A DNA stretch of 64,000 nt, taken from positions 313,983 to 377,982 of the forward strand of contig NMRB01000125.1 of the NCBI GenBank assembly GCA_002633025.1, read 5' to 3'. The stretch is from Notospermus geniculatus (lineage: Eukaryota > Nemertea > Pilidiophora > Heteronemertea > Lineidae). The notes under the pieces are model-generated. The model searched no databases. It saw only the letters and a program-made list of their open reading frames with translations, and was not told where the DNA came from. Made by a program: the position numbers and the translations under genes. Shown piece by piece: positions 54,481 through 64,000 of this stretch (positions are counted from its first letter, which is position 1; each line of letters starts with the position of its first letter).

Positions 54481-56137
54481 TATATGATCAGCTTCACCCA
54501 GATTTCTGTGGGAGTTGCAGTCAAGGCTTTCATATCCCTACTAACTAAACACTTGAACTCCCCCCATTCTGCAAGTACCCCTGAAAGCAAACCATGAAGA
54601 GGTTCTTCTGTTTCTTCTTCTACGACTTCCATTTCTGTCTCATGATCAGAATCACCAGATTCAAGATAATCTGGTGGAGGGGATCCAGATCTACGATCTG
54701 AGTGCGCAACATCATCTTGTTCTGTAGTGGAAGAAGTAGCAAGAGGAACATCAGAGGAAACCTTCTGCATGATGACTCTAGCAAAGTGTCTGGTGGCCAG
54801 TTCTACACTTTCATTACCATAACTTGCCACAAATGACTTGTCACCAACTGGCCACAGACGGGTATCCAAAACCTTGCCAGCACTGCCAAGAATTCCTTCC
54901 TGGACATCACTGAAACGGTTAGTCATGCACTCATCTACAGCACTTACATACTCATGCTTGTGACGGTTGAAAAACTGAACACCACTAGCAACTTCTTTCA
55001 ATTCAACACCCTGGAATGTTACTGCTGGTGCATCATCTCGATTCTCAACAAACTGTTCACACTGTTCTATAATGCCACTCAACTCAGCTGAAAAGAAAGA
55101 CTCCCACCCTCCTTTAAGAAGTTGGTCAAGGTGTCTCAGCGAATTCAGCGCAGATGGTAAATCAGCAGAGTCAGACTGCCAAGCAGTGGATACTCTACTA
55201 AGTGGCAAGAGGAGCTGGATGAAGTACAGAAGATGCAGAACAAATTTGGTTGACACTACCTTTGTAAGAATACCTTTAGCTTTTGCAGAATCCTGTTTTT
55301 TGTCAGCTGCCATGGACTCAAGATGGGTAGCAACAGGTTTATAGGACTTCAGAAGGGCCTGGCATGCCTGCAGTTTGTGTTGCACCCACCTTGTCCCATG
55401 GCATCTGAGTGGCTTACTCACAGACATCTCCATCAATTCTGCGATGGCCCTCAAATGACTAAGCCTCTTGGGGCTCTTTTGATAGAGATAATAAAGAGAC
55501 ATCAAGGTATCAGAAAGTGACTCCATGAAAGTGCCAGTGAATGCTTTTTTAACAGCCAATTCTAATTTGTGATTAAAGCAGTGGTTTGCTATTAACCAAG
55601 GTACATCTTCACGTAGGAGGGCAGCAAGGCCACGATTCACCCCCATGTTAACCGCTGCCCCATCAGCCCCAAACCCAATAAGTTTGGTGTTCATCTCAGC
55701 CTGGATAATGCCTAAATCTCCAAAACTTTTCACCATGAGAGCTTTTAGCCCTGGAGCTGTGCCATCAGTAACATTTTTTATTTTCAAGAATTTGCACTCC
55801 AATTTACCATTCTGATCAACAAATAATATGTACATCAGTTCATTTTCCACAACTGCTGAGTCTGTGCTCCCATCAGTCAGAATGGAATAGTAACATGCTT
55901 TGGATAGAGTACTTTTAAGATCATTCACCATACTGTCTGCTATGCACATGATGAAGTCCCTGCACATGTGGTGGTTGCGGTATCGCTCCCCCAGATCCAC
56001 ATCGTGTCTGATTTCTAACTCGATGAGGTCCTTGAAGTTGGACATGGCAATGTTTTTCTTGGCCATGACATATGCAATGTCAATGAGCTTTGCAACACGG
56101 GCTTCCCCCAGTTTGTTGGCAGCAGAAAAACCTTTGC
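54480..56137 (-). CDS. hAT transposase (KIAA1586/ZNF862-like), exon 2
   Basis: The exon starts after TTTTGCAG and runs 551 codons to TAA. It covers the RNase H-like catalytic region: YYSILTDGSTDSAVVENEL holds the first catalytic Asp. GFGADGAAVNMGVNRGLAAL then WLIANHCFNHKLELAVKKAF hold the second Asp and the C-x2-H motif. MEMSVSKPLRCHGTRWVQHK follows. An acidic linker (ESGDSDHETEMEVVEEETEE) lies near the C-terminus. The frame is open apart from the terminal shift at 54480, so the copy is young. Confidence 0.85.
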
Positions 56138-56439
56138 CTGCAAAATACAAATTGAACACAAAGATAAATTTCGTGACCTGACAATGAATGCAACGCTGCT
56201 GCATCCACGTGGTTCTGTTTGTAAACAACAGTGATGATGTAGGGGAGTCCCCAGTCTTCACCAATCCATTGGCGACTGAGGGGAATCCCAGTGTGACGTC
56301 ATTCCTGAACAGCAAAATTATGCATGCTGAGCCATATGTTATGAGGCGGCGAAACATGTTAAAATACTCGCAAATTTACACCTTGTTGTGAAGCAAGACT
56401 GTTCTAATTTGGATACCTGATTAATAAAACATTACATAC
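56138..56439 (-). other. intron of the hAT transposase gene
   Basis: 302 bp, donor G|GTATGT and acceptor TTTTGCAG, phase 1. The translated join is LETPLGKGFSAANKLGEA. Confidence 0.75.
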
Positions 56440-56752
56440 CGAGAGGTGTTTCCAAAATGGCCAAGTTTGACAACGGTGTCGTCGGAAAAGCGATACGCAT
56501 TGCCTTTCTGTGTTGATCGGACGCCATGTGCTTTTTTATGTTGTCCCGTTTTAGGCTGGATCCAGTGATTCCCTTGACGAAATGACTGTTGTAGTTGCGT
56601 GACAGCATAGCTAAAGAATCCTTATGTTTTCTGCACACAATACAGAACACTTCTACAATCCTCCCGCCAGTGGACTGGTGTCCAATCCATCGTTTTTTGG
56701 GATCTAAATCGGCAATCCAACCTTGGACAGTGCTCAGTTTGATGCCGGCCAT
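56440..56752 (-). CDS. hAT transposase, exon 1: zinc finger
   Basis: Starts MAGIKLSTVQGWIADLDPKK and contains VFCIVC...IKKHMASDQH, a C-x2-C/H-x5-H zinc finger of the type found at the N-terminus of this family, which binds DNA at the termini. An in-frame ATG 13 codons upstream (56791) would add residues encoded by the nested element, so 56752 is preferred. Confidence 0.75.
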
Positions 56753-57063
56753 TTTGTATGTTAATGCACTCGGAACATTTCGGTATCGCACTGGCTATTC
56801 GTACCGTCACGGTGCAAATAACGCCAAACCAGATCTTATTCACACCGTCGTAAACAGCCAATCAGAGAGCTTCATTCCAGACATGCCAGATGAAGTTACC
56901 GGTATCATCTCGCACAATGCCGGATTTTTTTTGATGAAAACGTTATTTTATAACCACTACCACGATAAAAAGTTTTAGGCCTATCCTAATCAAATTTTAT
57001 AATGGTTTTGGGCAAGGTAGGCCTACTAAAGTATCTAATGATTCCCCGCAATTCGCAGCATGA

Positions 57064-57135
57064 GCCTCAGTGGCCGAGTGGTTAGCGTGGATGGTTAACA
57101 AACGGAAGGCCGCGGGTTCGAGCCCCGTCATGACA
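57064..57135 (+). tRNA. tRNA-like pol III unit (pseudo-tRNA or SINE head)
   Basis: Perfect A box TGGCCGAGTGG at 57071-57081 and B box GGTTCGAGCCC at about 57115-57125, with a pairing T-arm (GCGGG/CCCGT). A T-run terminator follows at about 57139. The acceptor stem and a normal anticodon arm do not fold well, so it is unlikely to be a working tRNA. Confidence 0.4.
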
Positions 57136-57486
57136 GTTCTTTTTTTATCATTCAGTTTCACCTCCTTTTATTTTGTCTTTTTATCGATCGTGATATCGAT
57201 CAGTGTGACTGTCAGAAAATGGGGAACTGCATTCTTGAGCCAATTTTTTTTTTAAATTACCGGTATAAGGCCGCCTAGCCCTGGCGCCTGGCTGGCCTAC
57301 ATGGCCTAGGCCTATGAAAAATATTTTATCATCAGACAGAGGCCAACATTTCGTCATTAACTGTGAAAGGAGAATATGGGGTCATTGGACCCCGTCAAAG
57401 GAAAAAAATTGCCCAGGCTAAAATATCATTTTACCGGTAGATCTGCTGCCCATCAGTCGCACTGTCCGAGTTACGGTGCAGAAATT

Positions 57487-57715
57487 AGACATCACCGTCA
57501 CGGTACGAATAATCATTCTCCACGCACTATTCCCACCGTGAGACGGTGTAAATAAGAGCTTTTCCCGCACTATTCACACCGCCACGGTACGAATAAGAAC
57601 CGGCGGCGCACAATTCACACCGTCACGGTACGAATAAGAACCGACGGCGCACTATTCACACCGTCACGGTACGAATAAGATCTGGTTTGGCGTTATTTGC
57701 ACCGTGACGGTACGA
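57487..57715. repeat. CACCGTCACGGTACGAATAA tandem copies
   Basis: At least four copies with 20-40-bp spacing, interleaved with GAACCG(A/G)CGGCGCAC. They form the right part of the nested element. Confidence 0.65.
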
Positions 57716-58139
57716 ATAGCCCCAGCCTTTCGGTATTCCTCGGCGGTCGGCGAGCTCTGTGCTTGCATTGCCGATGTAGTGCAGGCCTACAGACACGAAA
57801 TGGGGCGCCGACGATGTTATTTTCTTGATTTCGCGAATTTGCATCGGCACATTTGAAGTTGCATCGCGAAATGCGTATTTTCTATCGCAATGTGCGATGC
57901 GAAACCGGTTATTTCCAGCCTTGATATATAAATTTTACATGAGGTTCCTACTTCATTTACACCAGGGCGGACGACTGCTTATCATCCAAATTGCAAAATC
58001 ATGGAGTTTGAATCCACTTCCACAGTGGAAACTTATTTGGATGGAGTTGTGGCATCCCGAGAATCTCTGGTCCCACACTTGTGCTGAACTCCCTGGGTGG
58101 CTATGGCAAGCCGTTTGTCCATAATCAAATAAACCAGGT

Positions 58140-58320
58140 TTTTAAAAAAACTTGGCTTTTTTATAAAAAACCAGGTGGCGTTTTTATAAAAAATCCAGGT
58201 TTATTTCACTCCATTGCAAAGAATCTTGGTTTATTTTTAAAGAAACTTGTTTTTTTAGCCAACTGTTCATTTATACAAAAAAACACTAGTTTTTTTACCT
58301 ATGAAAAAAAGTTTATTTAA
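58140..58320. repeat. T/A-rich simple tract
   Basis: Homopolymer-rich, with repeated AACTTGG/CCAGGTTT phrases. It leads into the minisatellite. Confidence 0.5.
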
Positions 58321-59488
58321 AAAAAAAACGTCTGCGGAAATAACTTTATTCCGCGGAGAAAACTATTTCCACGGAGAAAACATTATTTCCGCAGAGAAAA
58401 GTTTAATTCCGCGGAGAAAAGTTTAATTCTGCGGAGAAAAGTTTTCTCTGCGCGGAGAAAAGTTTTCTCCGCGGAATTAAACTTTTCTCCGCGGAAATAA
58501 TGTTTTCTCCGCGGAAATAAAGTTTTCTCCGCGGAAACAAAGTTTATTCTGCGGAAATAACTTTATTCCGCGGAGAAAAGTTTTCTCCACTCCGCGGAAT
58601 TAAACTTTTCTCCGTGGATTTAGACTTTTCTCCGCGGAATTAAACTTTTCTCCACGGAATTTAACTTTGTAGAAATCGCTGATCAAAGCCAGAGTTTTTC
58701 CACGTGGAGACAAGTTTATTCCACGGAATAAAGGTATTTCCGCGGAGAAAACTTTATTTCCGTGGAGAAAACATTATTTCCGCGGAGAAAAGTTTAATTC
58801 CGCGGAGAAAAGTTTAATTCCGCGGAGAAAAGTTTAATTCCGCGGAGAAAAGTTTTCTCTGCGTGGAGAAAAGTTTTCTCCGCGGAATTAAACTTTTCTC
58901 CGTGGAAATAATGTTTTCTCCGCGGAAATAAAGTTTTCTACGCGGAAACAAAGTTTATTCTGCGGAAATAACTTTATTCTGCGGAGAAAAGTTTTTTCCA
59001 CTCCGCGGAATTAAACTTTTCTCCGTGGAATTAGACTTTTCTCCGCGGAATTAACCTTTTCTCCGCGGAATTTAACTTTGTAGAAATCGCTGATCAAAGC
59101 CAGAGTTTTTCCACGTTGAGACAAGTTTATTCCACAGAATTTAGTTATTTCCGCGGAGAAAACTTTATTTCCGCACAGAAAACTTTATTTCCGCGGAGAA
59201 AACATTATTTCCGTGGAGAAAACTTTAATTCCGCAGAGAAAACTTTAATTCCGCGGAGAAAAGTTTAATTCTGCGGAGAAAATTTTTCTCTGCGCGGAGA
59301 AAAGTTTAATTCCGCGGAATAAAAGTTTAATTCCACGGAGAAAAGTTTTCTCCGCGCGGAGAAAAGTTTATTCCGCAGAATAAAGTTATTTCCATGGAGA
59401 AAAGTTTATTTCCGTGGAGAAAAGTTTAATTCCGTGGAGAAAAGTTTAATTCCGCGGAGAAAAGTTTAATTCCGCGGAGAAAAGTAGA
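58321..59488. repeat. CCGCGG-centred minisatellite with higher-order structure
   Basis: Roughly 20-bp units (TTCCGCGGAGAAAAGTTTAA) are repeated some 55 times with CCGTGG, CTGCGG and CCACGG variants. Within each ~390-bp superunit (about 58340-58690 and 58700-59100) the units face one way and then turn to the opposite way. A third, less regular superunit follows to 59488. No coding sequence. Confidence 0.85.
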
Positions 59489-59489
59489 T

Positions 59490-60130
59490 AAAAAATAAAA
59501 ATATAAAATAAAAACTAAATGTCCCTTATGGGCCACCATAAAATCCAGATTAACTCTGAAAATCAGAATCAGATTCTCTCCAAAAACCTCTCGCAGTAGT
59601 ACATAAAGAATGTGCTCTTGTTCGAATGGTAAACATTATGGTGTGCCACCTATTGTCAACTTCTGGTACTAACAAATCAGAAAATATCGAATTAAATCTC
59701 GCCTTTCACAACTTTTTGTTTGTTTTTGAGCATAAAATCATAAATATATTTCAGTTACAACAAGAATATTTATCAAGATAGATATAAAAATAGATAAAAT
59801 TTATGTTTTGGTAAACACGGTGCTGCCACCTGTCCGAGGAAAAATAACTATTATAGTCAACCATGTAAATAAACAAACCATAATGTTTACAATTCGAACT
59901 AGAGCACCTTTAAGTTTCAAGAAACAAGCTACCACCAACACTGATAACATTTTATGTATTTGCACTGTAAATCTGAAGGCTATAATGTATATTTCATCAG
60001 ATGACCACCATTGTAAAAAATCTTGATAAGAATGACTTGGAAAGAAATAACTGCTGAAACGTCCTTGATTCGTTAGAAAAGTATGGTCCTTTTCTCGAGA
60101 TTTGCGCGGAATCTGAAAAGAAAAAAAGAA
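59490..60130. other. spacer, no feature supported
   Basis: AT-rich. Nothing recognised. Confidence 0.4.
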
Positions 60131-60135
60131 GGTTT

Positions 60136-60208
60136 GTCACAAAAGTGTGACAGACAAAATCTCAACTTTTGATATATCAATTTCACCATGAAACAGGTAT
60201 CGGAGACC
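60136..60208 (-). repeat. dispersed repeat fragment
   Basis: Matches 7588-7675 on the opposite strand (CACTTTTGTGACAGA-type and GTCTCCGATACCTG segments). Probably part of the SINE/LINE tail family. Confidence 0.5.
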
Positions 60209-60273
60209 CGCACGAAGAATTCGGCCGGGAGTTCATTGGAAGAGCTGAGGCGGGAGCCATTTTGACCGGTCTA

Positions 60274-60306
60274 AACCCTAATCCCTAAACCCTAACCCCT
60301 AAAAAT
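60274..60306. repeat. short telomere-like tract
   Basis: CTAAACCCTAATCCCTAAAC followed by CCTAACCCCTAA: imperfect TTAGGG/TTTAGGG-type repeats, about five units. Confidence 0.5.
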
Positions 60307-60523
60307 CCCTTTGAAAAACCGTTTTGTACCTCTAGCGTATTGCATTTAACATTTACCATTTGACCGGACGCACCGGAACTTCCGGTTGTTTTGCCAGCAA
60401 AACGAGCCGCGTGATGTGGAAAACTACATTGGAGCGAGCGCTAAGAACCCCTGATGTTCTCAGAATGTGGGCCTAACATTCGTCGCCTTGGACTGGTGAA
60501 CTCTCGTTATTGACCACGTTCAC

Positions 60524-60613
60524 TTACCACTCAGCATTAATAACCAGTGGGGTGAGATATTCGGAGTGCCTGATTCCAAAACTAAACGCCGGCGTCGTTT
60601 TATTGATGGTCAC
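60524..60613 (-). CDS. ODF3/CIMAP-like gene, exon 4 (last)
   Basis: Acceptor TCTTTTTTAG, phase 0, 90 bp including TAA. It encodes VTINKTTPAFSFGIRHSEYL and ends TPLVINAEW. The F-x-FGI-x-HS-x-Y-x-TPL phrase is the conserved ODF3 C-terminus. Total length with exons 1-3 is 253 aa, as for vertebrate ODF3 proteins. Confidence 0.85.
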   Translation of the reverse strand: MTINKTTPAFSFGIRHSEYLTPLVINAEW

Positions 60614-60914
60614 CTAAAAAAGAGGAAAGGACAGATAGGATTTGCTTTGAATTACCGTCCAATACTGGGTGGGCAGCTCCTGGGCGTGCTGGATGACCAC
60701 TAAGATGGCGGGAGGGGGGGGGGCGTCGACGGTCCCCCGGCCATCTTGGATTTCTTGCAAACTGCACTAGTTCGCAGTACATCTGGTGCCGGTGGGCAAT
60801 TTCGGGTCTCCCGGCCAATCATATGCGTTGATTCGCCCACCAGATAAGTGCGCGCGCGCACCATCGTTGTAGGCTACGTCATGAAGATATCAGCACCAAT
60901 GCGCCCCTTTTATT

Positions 60915-61095
60915 TCGTGAGTTTTCGCAATACAAGGGCCTGGTCAGCCCTTGACAGAAGAGGGTTTTTGCAAGGGCCCGAAATGCCTACGCGAACGCCA
61001 AGTTACATTGTTCGATGCCAAGAGGAAAGCATGCACCGAACGAGAGATACGTTCGCGTCGGAGTTTCGGCAGCTTTGCGAAACAGGAGCGGATGT
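60915..61095. repeat. palindromic MITE, copy of 29057 family
   Basis: GAGTTTTCGCAATACAAGGG at the left, GCTTTGCGAAACAGG at the right; lies in intron 3 of the ODF3-like gene. Confidence 0.6.
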
Positions 61096-61127
61096 CACCC
61101 AGAAGGATTTTAAAAAGGGTAACTGAC

Positions 61128-61268
61128 CTTCTCCGGGGAATGGGCGCCAGGACCAGGTTTTCTTGTAGTGTCTCCTGGTGTATGATCACGTGACGACAAG
61201 GTGTAAAACGGAGCGCGGTTTTTATAGATGTTCGGGTCTGTTATCTTGTAGGTCCCTGGACCAGGAGT
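61128..61268 (-). CDS. ODF3/CIMAP-like gene, exon 3
   Basis: 141 bp, phase 0 both ends, acceptor TATTTGCAG, donor AAG|GTCAGT. It encodes TPGPGTYKITDPNIYKNRAP, then TPGDTTRKPGPGAHSPEK. It carries two shippo (PGPG) repeats, the family signature. Confidence 0.85.
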
Positions 61269-61497
61269 CTGCAAATACAATGAATTTAAAGTGTCTCTAA
61301 AATACTGAGAGATGAAAAAATGAGAAAACAGTATGTTGGCCTATTAAAATTGATGAGATCTAATGACCGCATAAAATTGACCGACGTGTTGTTCCTCCTC
61401 CGATAACTTGAATATGCTGAGGAAAGCTGATAAACCACCCATCTCTAAAATCTTCTTCAGTCAGAAGAAGTTTTTTCTGAGTCCGCGTGTTCGAAGG

Positions 61498-61615
61498 CTG
61501 CGCCCCACCAGACATCCGGAATGCGGTATACGGGATGCGGAAGCGATATGTTGTCTGCGAAAATGCATAGCATATACCGCTTCCGCATTCCGGGTGTCCG
61601 GTAAACGCAGCTTAA
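61498..61615. repeat. palindromic element, copy of 7165 family
   Basis: GCTGCGCCCCACCAG with ACATCCGGAATGCGGTAT, mirrored by CCGCATTCCGGGTGTCC and AAACGCAGCTT. In intron 2 of the ODF3-like gene. Confidence 0.6.
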
Positions 61616-61785
61616 AGCAAGGTTCATTGGCAGACGGAATCGATCCGATTCAGGCCCGTAAAAAATCTATCAAATGGACTTCAAACTAGGGGCAAACGGA
61701 CTGGAAACGGATCGGATCCGTGTGCCAACGAACCTTGCTTAAAACCTGCATCACAGGCTGCGACAAATGAAGATTTTTGTCTTGC

Positions 61786-61910
61786 CTTTCGTAGATCCTC
61801 ATGGAAACTGCCCATCATGCTCCGTCCAGTGAGGGAGTAACATGGTGCTTGTCTCTTGCTGCTGACCACGGTCTTACCGATCATGCCAGGCAGAGTGTAG
61901 CTGTTAGCAG
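61786..61910 (-). CDS. ODF3/CIMAP-like gene, exon 2
   Basis: 125 bp, acceptor GTTAAG in phase 1, ending AAG|GCAAGA in phase 0, a GC-AG intron. It encodes SYTLPGMIGKTVVSSKRQAP, then SLTGRSMMGSFHEDLRK. This matches the family order between the third and fourth repeats, so the GC donor is well supported by the protein join LRK|TPGPGTY. Confidence 0.75.
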
Positions 61911-62094
61911 CTTAACAAAGAGAGAAACAACCCATTACGCTACAGAACTTTAAATTAAAGGATGCCCACGACGATACATGCTGTAGTTGAAGAGATAACA
62001 TGCTGATTTAGACCTACTGCATCCAATTTGAAATTTGTAGCTGAACTTTGGTGACGGTCCTTCAAAGATAGGGGACCAGAGATGTCCACCAAGG

Positions 62095-62200
62095 GAGGAC
62101 CCCCTCCAACGCGAACGCCAAACCCACTGTTCGATGCCACGAAGAGAGCACCGAACAAAGGGATAGACGTTTGCGTTGGCGTTTCGGGGGCTTAAATTAT
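62095..62200. repeat. palindromic MITE, 29057 family
   Basis: ACGCGAACGCC and GACGTTTGCGTTGGCGTTTC arms; adjacent to a second copy at 62201-62332. Confidence 0.55.
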
Positions 62201-62332
62201 TATAGAGTTTTCGCAACGCCCCGAAACGCCAACGCGAATGTCTAATCTATTGTTCGCTGCTCTCTTCCTGGCATCGAACAAAGGTATTGACGTTGGCGTT
62301 GGCGTTTCGGGGGCTTTGCGAAAACTCCCTAT
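62201..62332. repeat. palindromic MITE, 29057 family, second copy
   Basis: GAGTTTTCGCAACGCCCCG at the left and GGGGGCTTTGCGAAAACTC at the right; intron 1 of the ODF3-like gene, just before a poly-G tract with an N at 62382. Confidence 0.65.
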
Positions 62333-62415
62333 TAGGCTATACCAGCCAATACCGCCCGGACTTTGATTCGGGGGGGGGGGGNGGGGGCGTTTTCCGCGTT
62401 CACACCGGGACTCAC

Positions 62416-62821
62416 CTGGAGTGTTATCAAGTGGTCTGTTTTTATTCCTGCAGCCGAAGCTGTGCTGCGGATGTTGGTAATAGGCCGATGGGCCACTCTT
62501 CTCGGGGGAATATGTGCCAGGCCCAGGTGCCTTGAAATAGTCAGCCGACTTAGTTCTCTGGTGGAGCGAAAAATGTGGAGACCCATCCATTCCATATCTT
62601 GTAAGTCTACTGTCAGGATAATAGCACGGGCCGGGGCTGCCTTCAGTACCTCTTTTACCATGTCTCTGGCCGAAAACGTAAGTTGGCCCGCGGTAGTATT
62701 TACTTGATGGATCGTGGTACCTTTGGCCGAACAGGCCTGGGAGACCGTAACATGGCCCAGGAGAACCGTACATGGCCGCAATCGGCCCACGTCGCTCAGT
62801 CGGAGGGTACCCAAGAACCAT
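62416..62821 (-). CDS. ODF3/CIMAP-like gene, exon 1 of coding part
   Basis: Encodes MVLGYPPTERRGPIAAMYGS, SPGPCYGLPG, SPGPCYYPDSRLTRYG, APGPGTYSPEKSG and ends RPLDNTP, then G|GTGAGT in phase 1. Three shippo repeats (PGP-x-Y) and the RGPI-x-A-x-Y N-terminus identify ODF3 (outer dense fibre of sperm tail 3, now CIMAP1), a microtubule-inner protein of sperm flagella and motile cilia. An acceptor (CTGCACAG) lies four bases before the ATG, so a non-coding 5' exon precedes it. Confidence 0.85.
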
Positions 62822-62944
62822 GTTTCTGTGCAGAAAAAAATATAGGCCCTAATCTAATCTGAAAAAAAACAATCAGATGGAAACTTGTGCACCAAAGATG
62901 ATAAAAAATTAGCGGATATTTTGTATTGTAAATAAAATACTTAC

Positions 62945-63360
62945 TTGAACTCGCTGACTACGTCAATATCGTCGCTTTATGTGAAGCAATTGACCCGAAG
63001 AAATTGGAACTGGTCAACACGGACGCGGCAATCGTCGAACGCGTCGCCAGCGCAACGGCGTTCAGTGACGTCATGTCAGGTACTGCTGCTGCTGATTGGC
63101 TGCAGAAAAAGCGCGTCCAACGCCAGCTACCACGTCACAGCAGCCAGCCGGCGGAGAGCTTGACGCAGGCCACCGCAAACACATTCGCTCTGTTCCTCCG
63201 CTTTTTGTGGAGCAGAGGTACGGAGAGCGAACGAAAACACTGCGAGAGGTACGAGCAGTACGAGAAAGGGCAGACGAATTTCATGTTGAAGTTGCGCAGG
63301 GGTTTGTTGAAAACCTGGCGTTGGCATTGGCATTGGCACTGGCAATGAAATGAAGTGGAA
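62945..63360 (+). other. GC-rich upstream region with overlapping open frames
   Basis: Upstream of the ODF3-like gene two overlapping plus-strand frames are open: MELVNTDAAIVERV... (63004-63348) and one ending FVENLALALALALAMK (63096-63353). A minus-strand donor-like TTCAAGTAAGT is at about 62938-62948 and could end the 5' UTR exon of the ODF3-like gene. The GC bias alone may explain the frames. Confidence 0.3.
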
Positions 63361-63475
63361 AACTAGAAATTGACTTACCAGCCAATTTGAAAGACCGCCC
63401 TTGGAAATTGGGAGCTAAGACAAAGTTGACTGATCGAGAATTATTATCGAGCGGCCAGGGTTGGTGCTAGGTTTT

Positions 63476-63552
63476 TGAAATAGGGAGAATAAAAGTCTCC
63501 CATTCATAAAAAGCAGGGAAACTTTTTTCCAAAGAGGGAGACTTGATTTCTC
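63476..63552. repeat. short palindrome (TAGGGAGAA ends)
   Basis: TAGGGAGAATAAAAGTCTCC pairs loosely with GGGAGACTTGATTTCTCCCTA. Confidence 0.5.
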
Positions 63553-64000
63553 CCTACTAACTTCAGAAGGAGCAGCTGTAAAGGTCACTACTATTCAGTG
63601 ATAAACTGAACTATGTGCTATGTACTGCCAACCAGGGTCCAATGACAGATATCTGGAGGACCAGAAAGGGGTTGACTCTTCCCCACAGCCAGAATCATCA
63701 ATCAAGAGAGGAACCAGTCCAGGGTGATCACAACGCCATCTTCAGCATACATAACGAACTAAAAGCTATGTGTAATGTTGGCTATAGAAGTGATAGTAAT
63801 AGTACTATGAATTGCCTGAAGATGGCATTTCAGTCACTCAGTTTGAATCAATCACGAAGTATAGATAAAACGAGAAATTTCACCCAAATTTCGCACTATT
63901 TGTACGGATGACCCCAAGAATCAATAGGGTTCTGTGTAATATGCACATCTACAATTCCTGAGTTTTACCGCGATACATGGCGTTTTCGTTAGTTATCGTT
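63553..64000. other. no supported gene
   Basis: A 98-codon frame at 63615-63911 shows no family features. Confidence 0.35.

Larger units (their letters stand above)
56787..57727. mobile_element. nested element with 9-bp TSD (Mutator-like?)
   Basis: The inverted ends share GGCTATTCGTACCGTCACGG, and the arms extend about 55 bp to ACCAGATCTTATTC. A direct repeat TTTCGGTAT flanks it (56778-56786 and 57728-57736), a 9-bp target duplication as in Mutator-like elements. The right side holds several copies of CACCGTCACGGTACGAATAA. Confidence 0.55.
53882..57923 (-). mobile_element. full-length hAT transposon, ~4.0 kb
   Basis: Perfect 15-bp terminal inverted repeats CAAGGCTGGAAATAA (53882-53896) and TTATTTCCAGCCTTG (57909-57923) bracket a minus-strand hAT transposase gene. 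The flanks are AT-rich (ATTATATA left, ATATATAA right), so an exact 8-bp duplication cannot be confirmed. A nested element occupies 56787-57727. Confidence 0.8.

Noticed and set aside
57070-57255. Frame MAEWLAWMVNKRKAAGSSPV
   Set aside because: A typical false translation of a tRNA-like sequence.

Overview
This is animal nuclear DNA: short exons with GT-AG borders, long introns, many mobile-element copies and no operons. Frequent TACATGTA-type motifs, a dense load of palindromic mini-transposons, CR1/L2-type LINEs, a KIAA1586-like hAT element and two near-identical copies that look like unmerged haplotypes all suggest a highly heterozygous marine invertebrate. Amphioxus (Branchiostoma) is my best guess from general knowledge; the sequence alone does not prove it.

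Layout. (1) 3.9-24.3 kb, + strand: a secreted lectin-like/immunoglobulin gene (LamG-Ig gene 1). It has a promoter, a signal-peptide exon, a LamG-like jellyroll split over two exons, a divergent first Ig exon and then a tandem array of Ig exons, ten of them in a ~400-bp exon+intron periodicity. (2) 28.6-41.1 kb, + strand: a paralogue (gene 2) with the same order but fewer Ig exons; its last visible Ig exon is cut by a LINE. All Ig exons are phase 1-1 and multiples of three, so any subset can be joined in frame. I found no terminal exon, membrane segment or stop for either gene. (3) 41.1-43.7 kb: a 5'-truncated CR1-like LINE with a long open reverse-transcriptase frame. (4) 44.4-49.5 kb, + strand: a mitochondrial adrenodoxin-type [2Fe-2S] ferredoxin gene. 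It carries two alternative versions of the exon just before the cluster-binding exon, one FDX1-like and one FDX2-like at the junction. (5) 53.9-57.9 kb: a full-length hAT transposon with matching terminal repeats, one intron, a C-terminal frameshift and a nested element carrying a tRNA-like unit. (6) 58.3-59.5 kb: a CCGCGG-centred minisatellite. (7) 60.5-62.8 kb, - strand: a complete four-exon ODF3/CIMAP (shippo-repeat) sperm-tail/ciliary gene, 253 aa.

The rest is mostly transposon-derived: Harbinger-like MITEs with TAA target duplications, several TTAA-targeting piggyBac-like MITEs, tRNA-derived SINEs, minisatellites and perfect hairpins. Single Ns (10068, 11722, 12840, 29764, 41208, 46496, 62382) mostly sit at sequence discontinuities or repeats and look like assembly joins; true gaps lie at 17766-17987 and 47619-47647.

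The most interesting signals are the ferredoxin with interchangeable exons, and the mosaic, recombining array of in-frame Ig cassettes behind a secreted LamG-like domain.
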